Shown here piece by piece: positions 27,022 to 35,013 of a stretch of DNA of 64,000 nt (positions within the stretch are counted from its first letter, which is position 1; each line of letters opens with the position of its first letter). A model generated the notes under the pieces. It had not been told where the DNA came from, made no database searches, and was given only the letters and a program-made list of their open reading frames with translations. The translations under genes and the position numbers were made by a program. Source of the DNA: Melioribacteraceae bacterium (lineage in GTDB: Bacteria; Bacteroidota; Ignavibacteria; Ignavibacteriales; Melioribacteraceae); the NCBI GenBank assembly GCA_011525875.1, contig WYBN01000012.1:310001-374000 (forward strand), read 5' to 3'.

Positions 27022-27063
27022 AATTGCAAAATAGTTTGAGAATATTAGTGTGGAATTCAGAAT

Positions 27064-27089
27064 AAAGGGAGCTATGAACAGCTCCCTTT
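27064..27089 (-). terminator. Stem-loop downstream of the CAU tRNA gene
   Basis: AAAGGGAGCT (27,064-27,073) pairs perfectly with AGCTCCCTTT (27,080-27,089) around a 6-base loop. It lies 14 bases beyond the 3' end of the minus-strand tRNA and should end its transcript; the T-run is short. Confidence 0.65.
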
Positions 27090-27102
27090 ATATCTATTTG
27101 TG

Positions 27103-27176
27103 TGGGCCTGCACGGGCTCGAACCGCGGACCCTCTGATTATGAGTCAGATGCTCTAACCAACTGAGCTACAGGCCC
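27103..27176 (-). tRNA. tRNA with CAU anticodon (elongator Met, or Ile if lysidine-modified)
   Basis: The 74-base gene folds as a standard cloverleaf: acceptor GGGCCTG/CAGGCCC, D-arm GCTCAGTTGGTTAGAGC, anticodon stem TCTGA/TCAGA with loop CTCATAA, and T-arm CGCGG-TTCGAGC-CCGTG. The CCA end is not encoded. Met and lysidine-type Ile tRNAs share this anticodon and cannot be separated by eye. Confidence 0.95.
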
Positions 27177-27192
27177 AATAATTAGGGATCGA

Positions 27193-27222
27193 AAAGTAAT
27201 ACTTTAAGAAAAATATTACAAC
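27193..27222 (-). promoter_or_regulatory. Candidate promoter of the CAU tRNA gene
   Basis: On the minus strand a TTG (27,220-27,222) is followed after 20 bases by TACTTTTC (about 27,192-27,199), close to the Bacteroidota TTTG/TAnnTTTG pair with the preferred spacing. It lies about 20 bases upstream of the tRNA 5' end. Confidence 0.35.
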
Positions 27223-27312
27223 TCTTTGTAGAGAAATGATGTAAAAAAAATCGTAAAGATTTTTCTTGCAAATTATGATTTCAAATTATTAAAGCAAATA
27301 AATAGCAAAAAA

Positions 27313-27344
27313 ATTGCAAAATAAAATTCGAAAACATATATTTG
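27313..27344 (+). promoter_or_regulatory. Bacteroidota-type promoter of the tRNA-Leu/tRNA-Val unit
   Basis: ATTG (27,313-27,316) and TATATTTG (27,337-27,344) are 20 bases apart, a near-exact match to the -33 TTTG / -7 TAnnTTTG promoter. It ends 38 bases before the tRNA-Leu gene. Confidence 0.5.
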
Positions 27345-27382
27345 CACTTCATTTTCGGTGTTTTTCTAAAATTTTGATGACT

Positions 27383-27468
27383 GCCGGGGTGGCGGAATTG
27401 GTAGACGCACAGGACTTAAAATCCTGTGGGTGTTTACACCCGTGCCGGTTCGAGTCCGGCCCTCGGTA
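27383..27468 (+). tRNA. tRNA-Leu (UAA)
   Basis: An 86-base class II tRNA with acceptor GCCGGGG/CCTCGGT, anticodon stem CAGGA/TCCTG and loop CTTAAAA (anticodon TAA), a long variable arm (GGGTGTTTACACCC) and T-arm GCCGG-TTCGAGT-CCGGC. The leucine-type variable arm and discriminator A support the call. CCA is not encoded. Confidence 0.96.
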
Positions 27469-27501
27469 CAAAAATTAATTTTATCGGATTAAAATATTTG
27501 C

Positions 27502-27575
27502 GGGTTCTTAGCTCAGTTGGTTAGAGCGTCTGCTTGACGTGCAGAAGGTCATAGGTTCGAATCCTATAGAACCCA
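27502..27575 (+). tRNA. tRNA-Val (GAC)
   Basis: A 74-base cloverleaf with acceptor GGGTTCT/AGAACCC, D-arm GCTCAGTTGGTTAGAGC, anticodon stem TCTGC/GCAGA with loop TTGACGT (anticodon GAC), and T-arm ATAGG-TTCGAAT-CCTAT. It follows tRNA-Leu by 33 bases and is probably cotranscribed with it. Confidence 0.96.
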
Positions 27576-27583
27576 CAGTAAAC

Positions 27584-27606
27584 CGGAGTGCGCTCCGTTT
27601 TTTTTT
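27584..27606 (+). terminator. Rho-independent terminator between tRNA-Val and thrS
   Basis: CGGAG (27,584-27,588) pairs with CTCCG (27,593-27,597) around TGCG, followed by nine T residues. It ends 14 bases before the thrS start, leaving little room for a separate thrS promoter, so thrS may depend on read-through of this hairpin. Confidence 0.75.
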
Positions 27607-27620
27607 AAAAGAGAGTTAGA

Positions 27621-29552
27621 ATGAACAAAGTAGAAATAGCTTTCCCCGACGGTTCTAAACGGGAATTTGAGAGCGGCACTACAGCCTTGCAAATAGCAGA
27701 GAGCATTTCGCCTAAACTTGCTCGGGAAGCGCTTGTTGCTAAGATTGACGGAATTTTGAGAGATTTGGATTACCCGATCCACGAAAACGCTTCTCTTCAA
27801 ATTCTTACATTTAACGAACCTGAAGGGCGCGAGACTTACTGGCATTCAACTTCTCATTTGATGGCTCATGCTGTTCTTTCTTTTTATCCTGAAGCAAAGT
27901 TCGGTGTTGGCCCGGCAGTTGAGACCGGATTTTATTATGATATTGATATAAATACAAAACTGACTGAAGAAGACCTTAGTAAAATAGAAAAACGCATGCT
28001 CGAAATTGCTAAACAGAGCAATAAATATAAGAGATCAGAGTTGTCAAAAGACGATGCAGTAAAACTTTTCTCAGAGAAAGAAGATCAGTATAAACTGGAA
28101 ATTCTTTCTGAACTTGATGACTTAAAAGAAACCATTAGCATATATAATGAAGGCGAGTTTGTTGATCTTTGTACCGGTCCGCATATTCCCGATACTGGAA
28201 AAATTAAATATGTAAAGTTGTTGAGTGTTTCCGGTTCGTATTGGCGCGGTAATGAGCATAATAAACAACTTCAGCGTATTTATGGTGTTTCATTCCCGAA
28301 ACAAAGTATGCTGGATGATTATATTAAATTTTTGGAAGAAGCAAAAAGAAGAGACCATCGCAAGCTCGGACGTCAACTAGACCTTTTCAGTATACAAGAA
28401 GAATCCGGACCAGGTTTAATCTACTGGCATCCTAAAGGTGCACGAGTCCGCCACGAGATTGAATCCTTTTGGAAACAGGCTCATTATGAGAATGGTTACG
28501 AACTTTTATATTCTCCGCACATTGGCAAAAGCTGGTTATGGGAAACAAGCGGTCATCTTGAAAATTATAAAGAGAATATGTATGCCCCAATGTCAATTGA
28601 TGATCAGGATTATTTTATTAAACCTATGAATTGCCCTTTCCACATAATGATGTATAAATCAAAATTATGGTCGTACCGGGATTTACCTTTAAGATGGGCG
28701 GAGCTTGGCACCGTTTATAGATATGAAAAAAGCGGAGTTCTTCACGGTCTACTCAGAGTTAGAGGTTTTACTCAGGACGACGCACACATTTTTTGTGCAC
28801 AAGAACAAATAGAGGATGAAATAATTGAAGTTATTCGATTCTCTATGTATATGTGGAAATCTTTCGGCTTTGACGACCTCAAATTTTATATTGCTACAAA
28901 ACCTGAAAAAGCGGTCGGTGACGATAATTTGTGGGAAAAAGCAATCAATTCACTTAAGCTGGCAATGCAAAAAGAAAATCTTGATTACGAAATAGACGAA
29001 GGCGGCGGCGCATTCTACGGTCCAAAGATTGACATAAAAATTAAAGATGCTTTAAAACGCGAATGGCAGATGAGCACAATTCAATTCGATTTTAATCTGC
29101 CGGAACGATTCGATATGAAGTACATTGGGGAAGACGGCAAAGAGCATAGACCCTTTATGGTTCATCGCGCCTTACTTGGCTCTCTCGAAAGATTTATGGG
29201 CGTGCTTATAGAACATTTTGCCGGCGCTTTTCCAGTTTGGCTCTCGCCGGTGCAAGTGGCAGTAATTCCAATTTCAGAACATTTTGTTGACTATGCGAAA
29301 GATGTAAACGAAAAATTAAAAAAGAACGGAGTACGATCCGAACTTGACATGCGTAATGAAAAAATTGGCTATAAAATTAGAGATTGGGAAACGCATAAAG
29401 TGCCTTTTATGCTTATATTAGGGGAAAAGGAAAAAGAATCCTCGACCGTTTCTGTTAGGCAGCATAAAAAAGGCGATCTTGGCTCGAAAAACATTGATGA
29501 ATTTATTGGTTTTATATTAAATTTGATCAGTGTAAAATCTATTAACAATTAG
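27621..29552 (+). CDS. thrS: Threonine-tRNA ligase
   Basis: This 643-residue cytosolic enzyme charges tRNA-Thr. Domains run in the usual order: N-terminal TGS domain (1-62, VEIAFPDGSKREF), the editing domain with HSTSHLMAHAV and the conserved CTGPHIPDT, the class II catalytic core (motif 2 YRYEKSGVLHGLLRVRGFTQ, motif 3 VHRALLGSLERFMGVL), and the C-terminal anticodon-binding domain (AVIPISEHFVDYA). The length matches bacterial ThrRS. It heads the conserved thrS-infC-rpmI-rplT string, and its stop overlaps the GTG at 29,552. Confidence 0.98.
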   Translation: MNKVEIAFPDGSKREFESGTTALQIAESISPKLAREALVAKIDGILRDLDYPIHENASLQILTFNEPEGRETYWHSTSHLMAHAVLSFYPEAKFGVGPAVETGFYYDIDINTKLTEEDLSKIEKRMLEIAKQSNKYKRSELSKDDAVKLFSEKEDQYKLEILSELDDLKETISIYNEGEFVDLCTGPHIPDTGKIKYVKLLSVSGSYWRGNEHNKQLQRIYGVSFPKQSMLDDYIKFLEEAKRRDHRKLGRQLDLFSIQEESGPGLIYWHPKGARVRHEIESFWKQAHYENGYELLYSPHIGKSWLWETSGHLENYKENMYAPMSIDDQDYFIKPMNCPFHIMMYKSKLWSYRDLPLRWAELGTVYRYEKSGVLHGLLRVRGFTQDDAHIFCAQEQIEDEIIEVIRFSMYMWKSFGFDDLKFYIATKPEKAVGDDNLWEKAINSLKLAMQKENLDYEIDEGGGAFYGPKIDIKIKDALKREWQMSTIQFDFNLPERFDMKYIGEDGKEHRPFMVHRALLGSLERFMGVLIEHFAGAFPVWLSPVQVAVIPISEHFVDYAKDVNEKLKKNGVRSELDMRNEKIGYKIRDWETHKVPFMLILGEKEKESSTVSVRQHKKGDLGSKNIDEFIGFILNLISVKSINN

Positions 29553-29563
29553 TGAGGTTATTT

Positions 29564-30097
29564 ATTTCACAAAAACAAAAAACTAGAGTTAATGAAGATC
29601 TTTTAGAACTGAAAGAGATTCGTTTACTCGATTCCAACGGCGAACAGGTTGGAATTGTTACAGCTCGGGAAGGATTTAAAAAAGCTCAGGAAGAAAATTT
29701 GGATTTGGTTGAGATTGCCCCGAATGCAAATCCTCCTGTTTGCAAGATTATTAACTTTGGTAAATTTGTTTATGAACAGCAGAAAAGAGAGAAAATCCAG
29801 AAAAAGAAACAGCATGTAGCAGTTCTAAAAGAAATCAGACTGCATCCGAATACTGATACGCATGATTTCGAATTTAAAGCGCGGCATGCATTAAAATTTA
29901 TTGAGGACGGTAATAAAGTAAAAGTTGCCGTGATTTTTAAGGGAAGGGAATTAGCTTACAAGGAACACGGCGAAGAACTATTGAAAAAGTTCGTAGAAAA
30001 ACTTGCAGATGTTGCAAAATTAGAAAATGAATTTAAGTTTGAGGGAAGAATTATGCATGCTATACTTTCTCCCTCCAAAACAAAAAAGAAGAAATAA
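29564..30097 (+). CDS. infC: Translation initiation factor IF-3, probable AUU start
   Basis: The protein binds the 30S subunit and checks initiator-tRNA pairing. It contains the IF-3 N-domain ([40 protein letters not shown]), a basic linker ([14 protein letters not shown]) and the C-domain ([17 protein letters not shown]). A GTG at 29,552 would open the frame, but the only ribosome site, GAGG at 29,554-29,557, lies 6 bases before an in-frame ATT at 29,564. An AUU start gives 177 residues, close to the 180 of E. coli IF-3, which uses AUU for autoregulation. I therefore chose ATT. The gene is fifteen bases ahead of rpmI. Confidence 0.93.
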   Translation: MSQKQKTRVNEDLLELKEIRLLDSNGEQVGIVTAREGFKKAQEENLDLVEIAPNANPPVCKIINFGKFVYEQQKREKIQKKKQHVAVLKEIRLHPNTDTHDFEFKARHALKFIEDGNKVKVAVIFKGRELAYKEHGEELLKKFVEKLADVAKLENEFKFEGRIMHAILSPSKTKKKK

Positions 30098-30111
30098 AGA
30101 GGGATAGTATT

Positions 30112-30306
30112 ATGCCAAAGATGAAAAGTAACCGCGGAGCTTCAAAAACATTTAGAAAAACCGGCTCCGGCAAGGTTAAGAGAAACAAAGCCTTTAAATC
30201 TCATATTCTTACTTCAAAATCAACTAAGAGAAAAAGAGGTTTAAGAAAATCAACTTTAGTTTCTAAAGCTGATACAAAAAGAGTAAAAATAATGATTCAA
30301 CAATGA
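30112..30306 (+). CDS. rpmI: 50S ribosomal protein L35
   Basis: This 64-residue, very basic protein ([20 protein letters not shown], then [20 protein letters not shown]) is a full-length L35. It sits between infC and rplT as in most bacteria and is preceded by GAGGGATAG. It is part of the large ribosomal subunit. Confidence 0.97.
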   Translation: MPKMKSNRGASKTFRKTGSGKVKRNKAFKSHILTSKSTKRKRGLRKSTLVSKADTKRVKIMIQQ

Positions 30307-30319
30307 TAGAGGTAAACTT

Positions 30320-30667
30320 ATGCCACGTTCAGTTAATAAAGTAGCTTCAAGACAGAGAAGAAAAAAAATTCTTGGCAGAGCCAAAGGGTACTGGGGTTCT
30401 AGAAGCAAGGTTTATACAATTGCAAAGAATTCCGTTGAGAAAGGTCTTCTACATTCAAGAAGAGATAGAAAAACCAAGAAAAGATTATTCAGAAGTCTGT
30501 GGATTGTCAGAATAAATGCTGCTGCAAGATTAAACGGCACTACTTATTCAACACTTGTCGATGCCATGAATAAAAAAGGCGTAGATATTAACCGCAAGAT
30601 TCTTGCTGGCTTAGCCGTTGATAATCCTAAAGCTTTTTCAGACGTAGTTAAATTTGTACTTAACTAA
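30320..30667 (+). CDS. rplT: 50S ribosomal protein L20
   Basis: This 115-residue basic protein carries the L20 signature ([59 protein letters not shown]). L20 is needed early in 50S assembly and in several bacteria represses its own operon through the rpmI leader. It begins 13 bases after rpmI and ends at a strong terminator. RBS is AGAGGTAA. Confidence 0.98.
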   Translation: MPRSVNKVASRQRRKKILGRAKGYWGSRSKVYTIAKNSVEKGLLHSRRDRKTKKRLFRSLWIVRINAAARLNGTTYSTLVDAMNKKGVDINRKILAGLAVDNPKAFSDVVKFVLN

Positions 30668-30674
30668 TTAATTA

Positions 30675-30716
30675 CCCTCTTAAAATTATTCGCATTTTTA
30701 ATTTAAGGGGGTTTTT
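30675..30716 (+). terminator. Rho-independent terminator after rplT
   Basis: CCCTCTTAAA (30,675-30,684) pairs with TTTAAGGGGG (30,702-30,711), 10 pairs including one G-T, followed by TTTTT. It separates the IF-3/ribosomal unit from pheS, though read-through into pheS is possible. Confidence 0.8.
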
Positions 30717-30742
30717 CTATTTAAAAACTTCTTGAAACTGCT

Positions 30743-31732
30743 ATGATTGAAAAAATCCATCTTGTCGAAAAAGAATTTAAAGAAGATATAGGCAAAATCT
30801 CTCAAAGTAAAGATTTGGAAGAACTCCGTATAAAATACCTTAGCCGGAAGGGTTTGATCTCTGTTCTAATCGATGAGTTTAAAGAATTGCCTGCTGCTGA
30901 GAAACCCAAATTTGGGAAAGCAATTAATCAACTCAAAAATGAAGCGCAAGAATCGTTTAATGAAAAGAAAAAATACTTTGAATCATTATCAGATAATGCC
31001 GAGATTAAACTAGACTTGAGTTTACCATCTAGACGCAGAGTGATAGGCACCAAACACATACTTTCGCAAACACTTGACGAGATGAAAGAGATTTTTAAAG
31101 GACTTGGTTTTTCGGTTCACGAAGGTCCAGAATTGGAGTCAGATTACTATAACTTCGAAGCGCTGAATTTCCCGGATGATCATCCTGCAAGGGATATGCA
31201 GGATACTTTTTTTATTAATGATAAATTTTTACTCCGCACTCATACATCTCCGGTTCAAATTCGATTAATGGAAAAGCAGACGCCGCCAATCAGAGCCATT
31301 ATGCCTGGAAAGGTTTATAGAAATGAAGCAATAAGTGCAAAAAGCTACTGCCTTTTTCATCAAGTAGAAGGACTTTATGTTGATGAAGACGTTACATTTG
31401 CGGAGCTTCGGGGAACTTTGATATCATTCGTTCAACAATTTTTTGGGAAAGATATCAAATACAGATTTAGAGCAAGTTTCTTCCCGTTTACAGAACCAAG
31501 TGCAGAGCTTGATATATGGTGGCAGCCAAAAGGTAAAGATGGAAGATGGATGGAAATTCTCGGTTGCGGTATGGTTGACCCGAATGTCTTGGCTAATGTT
31601 AATATTGATCCGGAAAAATATGTCGGTTATGCTTTTGGTATGGGTGTCGAAAGAATCGCTCTTAGGAAATACGGCATAAGCGATATACGGACTTTCTTCG
31701 ATAATGATAAAAGATTTTTAATTCAATTCTAA
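30743..31732 (+). CDS. pheS: Phenylalanine-tRNA ligase alpha subunit
   Basis: This 329-residue subunit has an N-terminal coiled-coil (about 1-90) and a class II catalytic core: GTKHILSQTLDEMKEIFKGL, FHQVEGLYVDEDVTFAEL, FTEPSAELDIWWQPKGKDG and GFGMGVERIALRKYGI-like sequence near the C-terminus (YAFGMGVERIALRKYGISDI). It is full length. It forms an alpha2-beta2 enzyme with PheT, whose gene starts 13 bases later. Confidence 0.98.
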   Translation: MIEKIHLVEKEFKEDIGKISQSKDLEELRIKYLSRKGLISVLIDEFKELPAAEKPKFGKAINQLKNEAQESFNEKKKYFESLSDNAEIKLDLSLPSRRRVIGTKHILSQTLDEMKEIFKGLGFSVHEGPELESDYYNFEALNFPDDHPARDMQDTFFINDKFLLRTHTSPVQIRLMEKQTPPIRAIMPGKVYRNEAISAKSYCLFHQVEGLYVDEDVTFAELRGTLISFVQQFFGKDIKYRFRASFFPFTEPSAELDIWWQPKGKDGRWMEILGCGMVDPNVLANVNIDPEKYVGYAFGMGVERIALRKYGISDIRTFFDNDKRFLIQF

Positions 31733-31745
31733 TCAGGAGTTTATT

Positions 31746-34151
31746 TTGAAAATCTCACTCAACTGGGTAAAGGATTTTATTGATTTGTCGGGAATTTCAA
31801 CCGAGGAGATTGTTTCTAAATTAACTTTCTCTGGTTTGGAAATTGAAGAATTAGTAGATCAAAAAAAGATATATGAAAACTTTGTTGTAGGGTACGTTAA
31901 AGAAAAAAAGAAACACCCAAATGCGGATAAACTTTCACTATGTGTTGTTTCGGACGGCACAACTGATTATCCTGTAGTTTGCGGTGCTCCTAACGTAGAA
32001 TCAAGACAAAAAATTGTATTTGCAAAAATCGGCGCGGTAATTCCCGAAAGCCGTACAGAATTAAAAAAGGTGAAAATACGAGGAGAAATTTCGGAAGGAA
32101 TGATCTGCAGTGGGAAAGAGCTTGGTATTAGTGATGACCACACAGGCATTATGGTTTTGGACAATGATGTAAATGTTGGAATGGTTTTCTCCGATTTGTT
32201 TGAAATGAATGATATTATTCTCGAAGTAAATATAACGCCAAATAGAGCCGATGCTTTTAGCCATTTCGGAATTGCGCGCGAACTCGGTGCGATTTTCAAT
32301 AGAAAAGTTGAGCTGCCAAACGTTCGATTAAAAGAAAGCAAAGAAACTTCCACACAATTTGCTAAAATAAAAATTCAGAACACGGTTGACTGTCCGCGTT
32401 ATGTAGGCAAGGTCGTAAAAAATATTACGGTGAGTGAATCCCCCGAATGGATGAAAAAAAGACTTAGAAACGTAGGTTTGAGACCGATAAACAATATTGT
32501 CGATGTTACAAATTATGTCCTTTTTGAGCTGGGGCAGCCGCTTCATGCTTTTGATCTTGATAAATTATCAGGCTCTGAAATAATAGTTCGCTCTGCTGGA
32601 AGCGAGCAAAAGTTTACGACACTTGATTCAAAAGAAAGATTGCTGCAGAATACCGACCTTCTTATTTGCGACGCCGATAAGCCTATTGCAATTGCCGGAG
32701 TTATGGGCGGAGAAAATTCTGAAGTTACAACAAACACAAATTCAGTTCTGATCGAAAGCGCATATTTCAGACCATCGGCAATTAGAAAAACATCAAAGAA
32801 ATTGGGATTGTCAACAGATTCCTCAATGCGTTTCGAGAGAGGATGCAACGTTGAAATTACTAATTATGCAGCAAGAAGAGCCGCTCAGATGATGGCTGAG
32901 ATTTCAGGCGGCAGCCCGGCACAAGGTGAAATTGATATTTACCCTGAGGTAATCCCTCAGAAAAAAGTATCGGTTAGATTTTCTCGCATCACAAAAATAT
33001 TGGGTTACAAAATACCCGATGAAAATATTGAATCAATTTTATTGAACCTGGGATTTGAAATTGATTTTAAGTCTGATGAGGAAATCAGTGTGATAGTTCC
33101 ATTATTCCGCCATGATATTCAAAGAGAAGTTGATTTAATTGAAGAGATTGCTAGAATCTACGGTTATGAAAACATTCCTGATATAAAAAATATTAAGATA
33201 ACATTAGATGAGAAAATAGATCAATCCGATTTTGTAAATAATACGCGTAACATTCTGACTGGTTTAGGACTAAATGAAATCATAACGAATTCTTTGTTGA
33301 GCGATGAAGCGGTCAATGGTTTTGGGAATGCTATCAAGATCTTGAATCCACAAAGTTTTGAAATGTCTAATGCAAGAACATCCCTTATTCCAGGCACTTT
33401 GATAACTATCTCTAATAATTTGAATATTCGAGAAAAGAATCTCGGGTTTTATGAAATTGGGCATGTTTTCGAAAAACTCACTGATGGGGAAATTATTAAC
33501 TTCGAAGATTTTAAAGAAACAAAACATTTGTTGATTTCATTAACCGGAAGCAACCGGGAGGATGAGTGGTATGGCAAGTCGAGGAAATATGACATATTTG
33601 ATCTTAAAGGCTTAGCAGATGCATACCTAAACGAAATTTCTCTTGACTCTGAATTAACCGATTCATATTATAAAACACCGAATTCCTTGTTTGATTATTA
33701 TTATGAGTTTAAACATAAGGATAATGCAGTAGGCGTAGGCGGAAGAGTTAAGAAAGCAATTCTATCCAAATATGGAATAGATCAAGATGTTTTTATTTTT
33801 GATTTCAATCTGAGTTTGATTGAAAACATTCTTCCTGGAGCAGTCGGGTTTAAAGAATTATTGAAATACCCCAAGATCATAAGAGATTGCTCTTTTGTCG
33901 TAGATAATGAGGTTGAGGCGGCTGCAGTCATAAAAGTTATTTCAAATTCAGGCTCTAAGTTGTTGAAAAAAGTAAAGTTATTTGATATTTTTGAAAGTGA
34001 AAGTTTAGGGCAGAACAAAAAGAGCCTTGCTTTTCAATTAGAGTTTTATGATTTTAACAAAACCTTAACTGAGGAAGAAGTAGAAAAAGACTTTTGGAAC
34101 GCTATTGAGTTAGTAAAAAAGAATTTCAATTCTCAACTTAGAGGGCAATAG
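31746..34151 (+). CDS. pheT: Phenylalanine-tRNA ligase beta subunit
   Basis: This 801-residue subunit shows all expected parts: an N-terminal KISLNWVKDFIDLSG, an EMAP/OB-type tRNA-binding domain (about 40-155, NADKLSLCVVSDG), the B3/B4 editing region (RPINNIVDVTNYVLFELGQP), the B5 domain (SVRFSRITKILGYKIP), the catalytic-like core (LIEEIARIYGYENIPD) and the C-terminal FDX-ACB domain (YPKIIRDCSFVVDNEVEAAA). It starts with TTG 13 bases after pheS with an AGGAG upstream. Confidence 0.98.
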   Translation: MKISLNWVKDFIDLSGISTEEIVSKLTFSGLEIEELVDQKKIYENFVVGYVKEKKKHPNADKLSLCVVSDGTTDYPVVCGAPNVESRQKIVFAKIGAVIPESRTELKKVKIRGEISEGMICSGKELGISDDHTGIMVLDNDVNVGMVFSDLFEMNDIILEVNITPNRADAFSHFGIARELGAIFNRKVELPNVRLKESKETSTQFAKIKIQNTVDCPRYVGKVVKNITVSESPEWMKKRLRNVGLRPINNIVDVTNYVLFELGQPLHAFDLDKLSGSEIIVRSAGSEQKFTTLDSKERLLQNTDLLICDADKPIAIAGVMGGENSEVTTNTNSVLIESAYFRPSAIRKTSKKLGLSTDSSMRFERGCNVEITNYAARRAAQMMAEISGGSPAQGEIDIYPEVIPQKKVSVRFSRITKILGYKIPDENIESILLNLGFEIDFKSDEEISVIVPLFRHDIQREVDLIEEIARIYGYENIPDIKNIKITLDEKIDQSDFVNNTRNILTGLGLNEIITNSLLSDEAVNGFGNAIKILNPQSFEMSNARTSLIPGTLITISNNLNIREKNLGFYEIGHVFEKLTDGEIINFEDFKETKHLLISLTGSNREDEWYGKSRKYDIFDLKGLADAYLNEISLDSELTDSYYKTPNSLFDYYYEFKHKDNAVGVGGRVKKAILSKYGIDQDVFIFDFNLSLIENILPGAVGFKELLKYPKIIRDCSFVVDNEVEAAAVIKVISNSGSKLLKKVKLFDIFESESLGQNKKSLAFQLEFYDFNKTLTEEEVEKDFWNAIELVKKNFNSQLRGQ

Positions 34152-34460
34152 TTGGCAGAATCATCCAAATATGATTTGTTCTTTGATGAACTTACAACAC
34201 TTGAAAAACAAATCTATGCGTTCGCTCAAAAATGTGATGATCTTATCGATGAAAATTCGGAACTAAGGTCGAGGATTGACACTATTAACGAGGAAAATAA
34301 AATTTTAAAACAAAAAATACGCGATTTGGAGCAACGTTTTTCCGAAAAGAGTAATTCTCAAGATCTTTTCGGCAATGCATTAAACTCGGAGGAGAAAGAA
34401 AATATTAAGAGTAAATTAAATGAAATGATTTCAAAAATTGACAATCATTTACGTTCTTAA
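34152..34460 (+). CDS. ZapB-like coiled-coil protein
   Basis: This 102-residue, almost entirely helical protein begins directly after the pheT stop (TTG start). Heptad-like patterning runs through FFDELTTLEKQIYAFAQKCD, ENSELRSRIDTINEENKILK and QKIRDLEQRFSEK. It resembles small division coiled coils such as ZapB. The zapA gene follows by 33 bases, so a role in Z-ring assembly with ZapA is the best guess. No catalytic residue is seen, and sequence similarity among coiled coils is weak evidence. Confidence 0.65.
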   Translation: MAESSKYDLFFDELTTLEKQIYAFAQKCDDLIDENSELRSRIDTINEENKILKQKIRDLEQRFSEKSNSQDLFGNALNSEEKENIKSKLNEMISKIDNHLRS

Positions 34461-34493
34461 TTAATTTGTTTGTATGGTGGAAGTGACTTAAAA

Positions 34494-34790
34494 ATGACAG
34501 AAAAAAAGAAGCTAAAAGTTAAAATATTTGATAAAGAGTACTCTTTACTTGTAGAAAATCAAGACATTGCTGCAGAGCTTGCTAAGTATGTGAACAATGT
34601 TTTGGAAGAAACGCGCGATGAACTGCCGGAGCAATCGACAGAAACGGTTGCAATTATTTCGGCTTTGAATATTGCATACGAATTATTTGTTGAAAAAAAC
34701 AGGAACAGAGAATTTAGTATTCAAGCTACTGAAAAAGTAAAGAAAATAAAGCTTCTTTTGAACGAGTCAAAGATAATGTCCTCCCCATAA
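34494..34790 (+). CDS. zapA: Cell division protein ZapA
   Basis: The ATG at 34,494 gives 98 residues. The N-terminal globular part reads KVKIFDKEYSLLVENQDIAA, as in ZapA, followed by a long helix (LAKYVNNVLEETRDEL, VAIISALNIAYELFVEK). ZapA crosslinks FtsZ filaments at midcell. The position between a coiled-coil gene and a probable 6S RNA, upstream of rny, is a typical neighbourhood for zapA. Confidence 0.85.
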   Translation: MTEKKKLKVKIFDKEYSLLVENQDIAAELAKYVNNVLEETRDELPEQSTETVAIISALNIAYELFVEKNRNREFSIQATEKVKKIKLLLNESKIMSSP

Positions 34791-34796
34791 TGTTTG

Positions 34797-34984
34797 CCGC
34801 AACGTCAACGCTAAGAAGAACTATTAAGTTCGATTATTAAGGGTTACTGACTCACAGCGTGTATTACAGGCCTCAACCTGGTTTACCGGGTATTTAAGTA
34901 ATTAAATCAGTGGAAGTAAAAAGCGTTGGGCAGTTTCCCGCACTGATAAGGAAGAGCTTCTTCCTTACCGTTGGCGGCTGCGGC
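34797..34984 (+). ncRNA. ssrS: Probable 6S RNA (ssrS)
   Basis: The ends form a closing stem (GCCGCA 34,797-34,802 with TGCGGC 34,979-34,984, continued by AACG/CGTT). In between is an open, GC-poor middle and an internal hairpin AAGGAAG-AGCTT-CTTCCTT near 34,948-34,966. The ~188-base size, rod-like shape and position directly downstream of zapA match 6S RNA, which sequesters housekeeping RNA polymerase in stationary phase. No covariance search could be run; a structured rny leader is the alternative. Confidence 0.6.
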
Positions 34985-35013
34985 TTAATATAAATACCTT
35001 ATTGGAGGAAATT

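Noticed and set aside
27190..27360. An attachment site in the AT-rich DNA between the two tRNA promoters
   Set aside because: No repeat of a tRNA 3' end and no integrase gene is present in the window.
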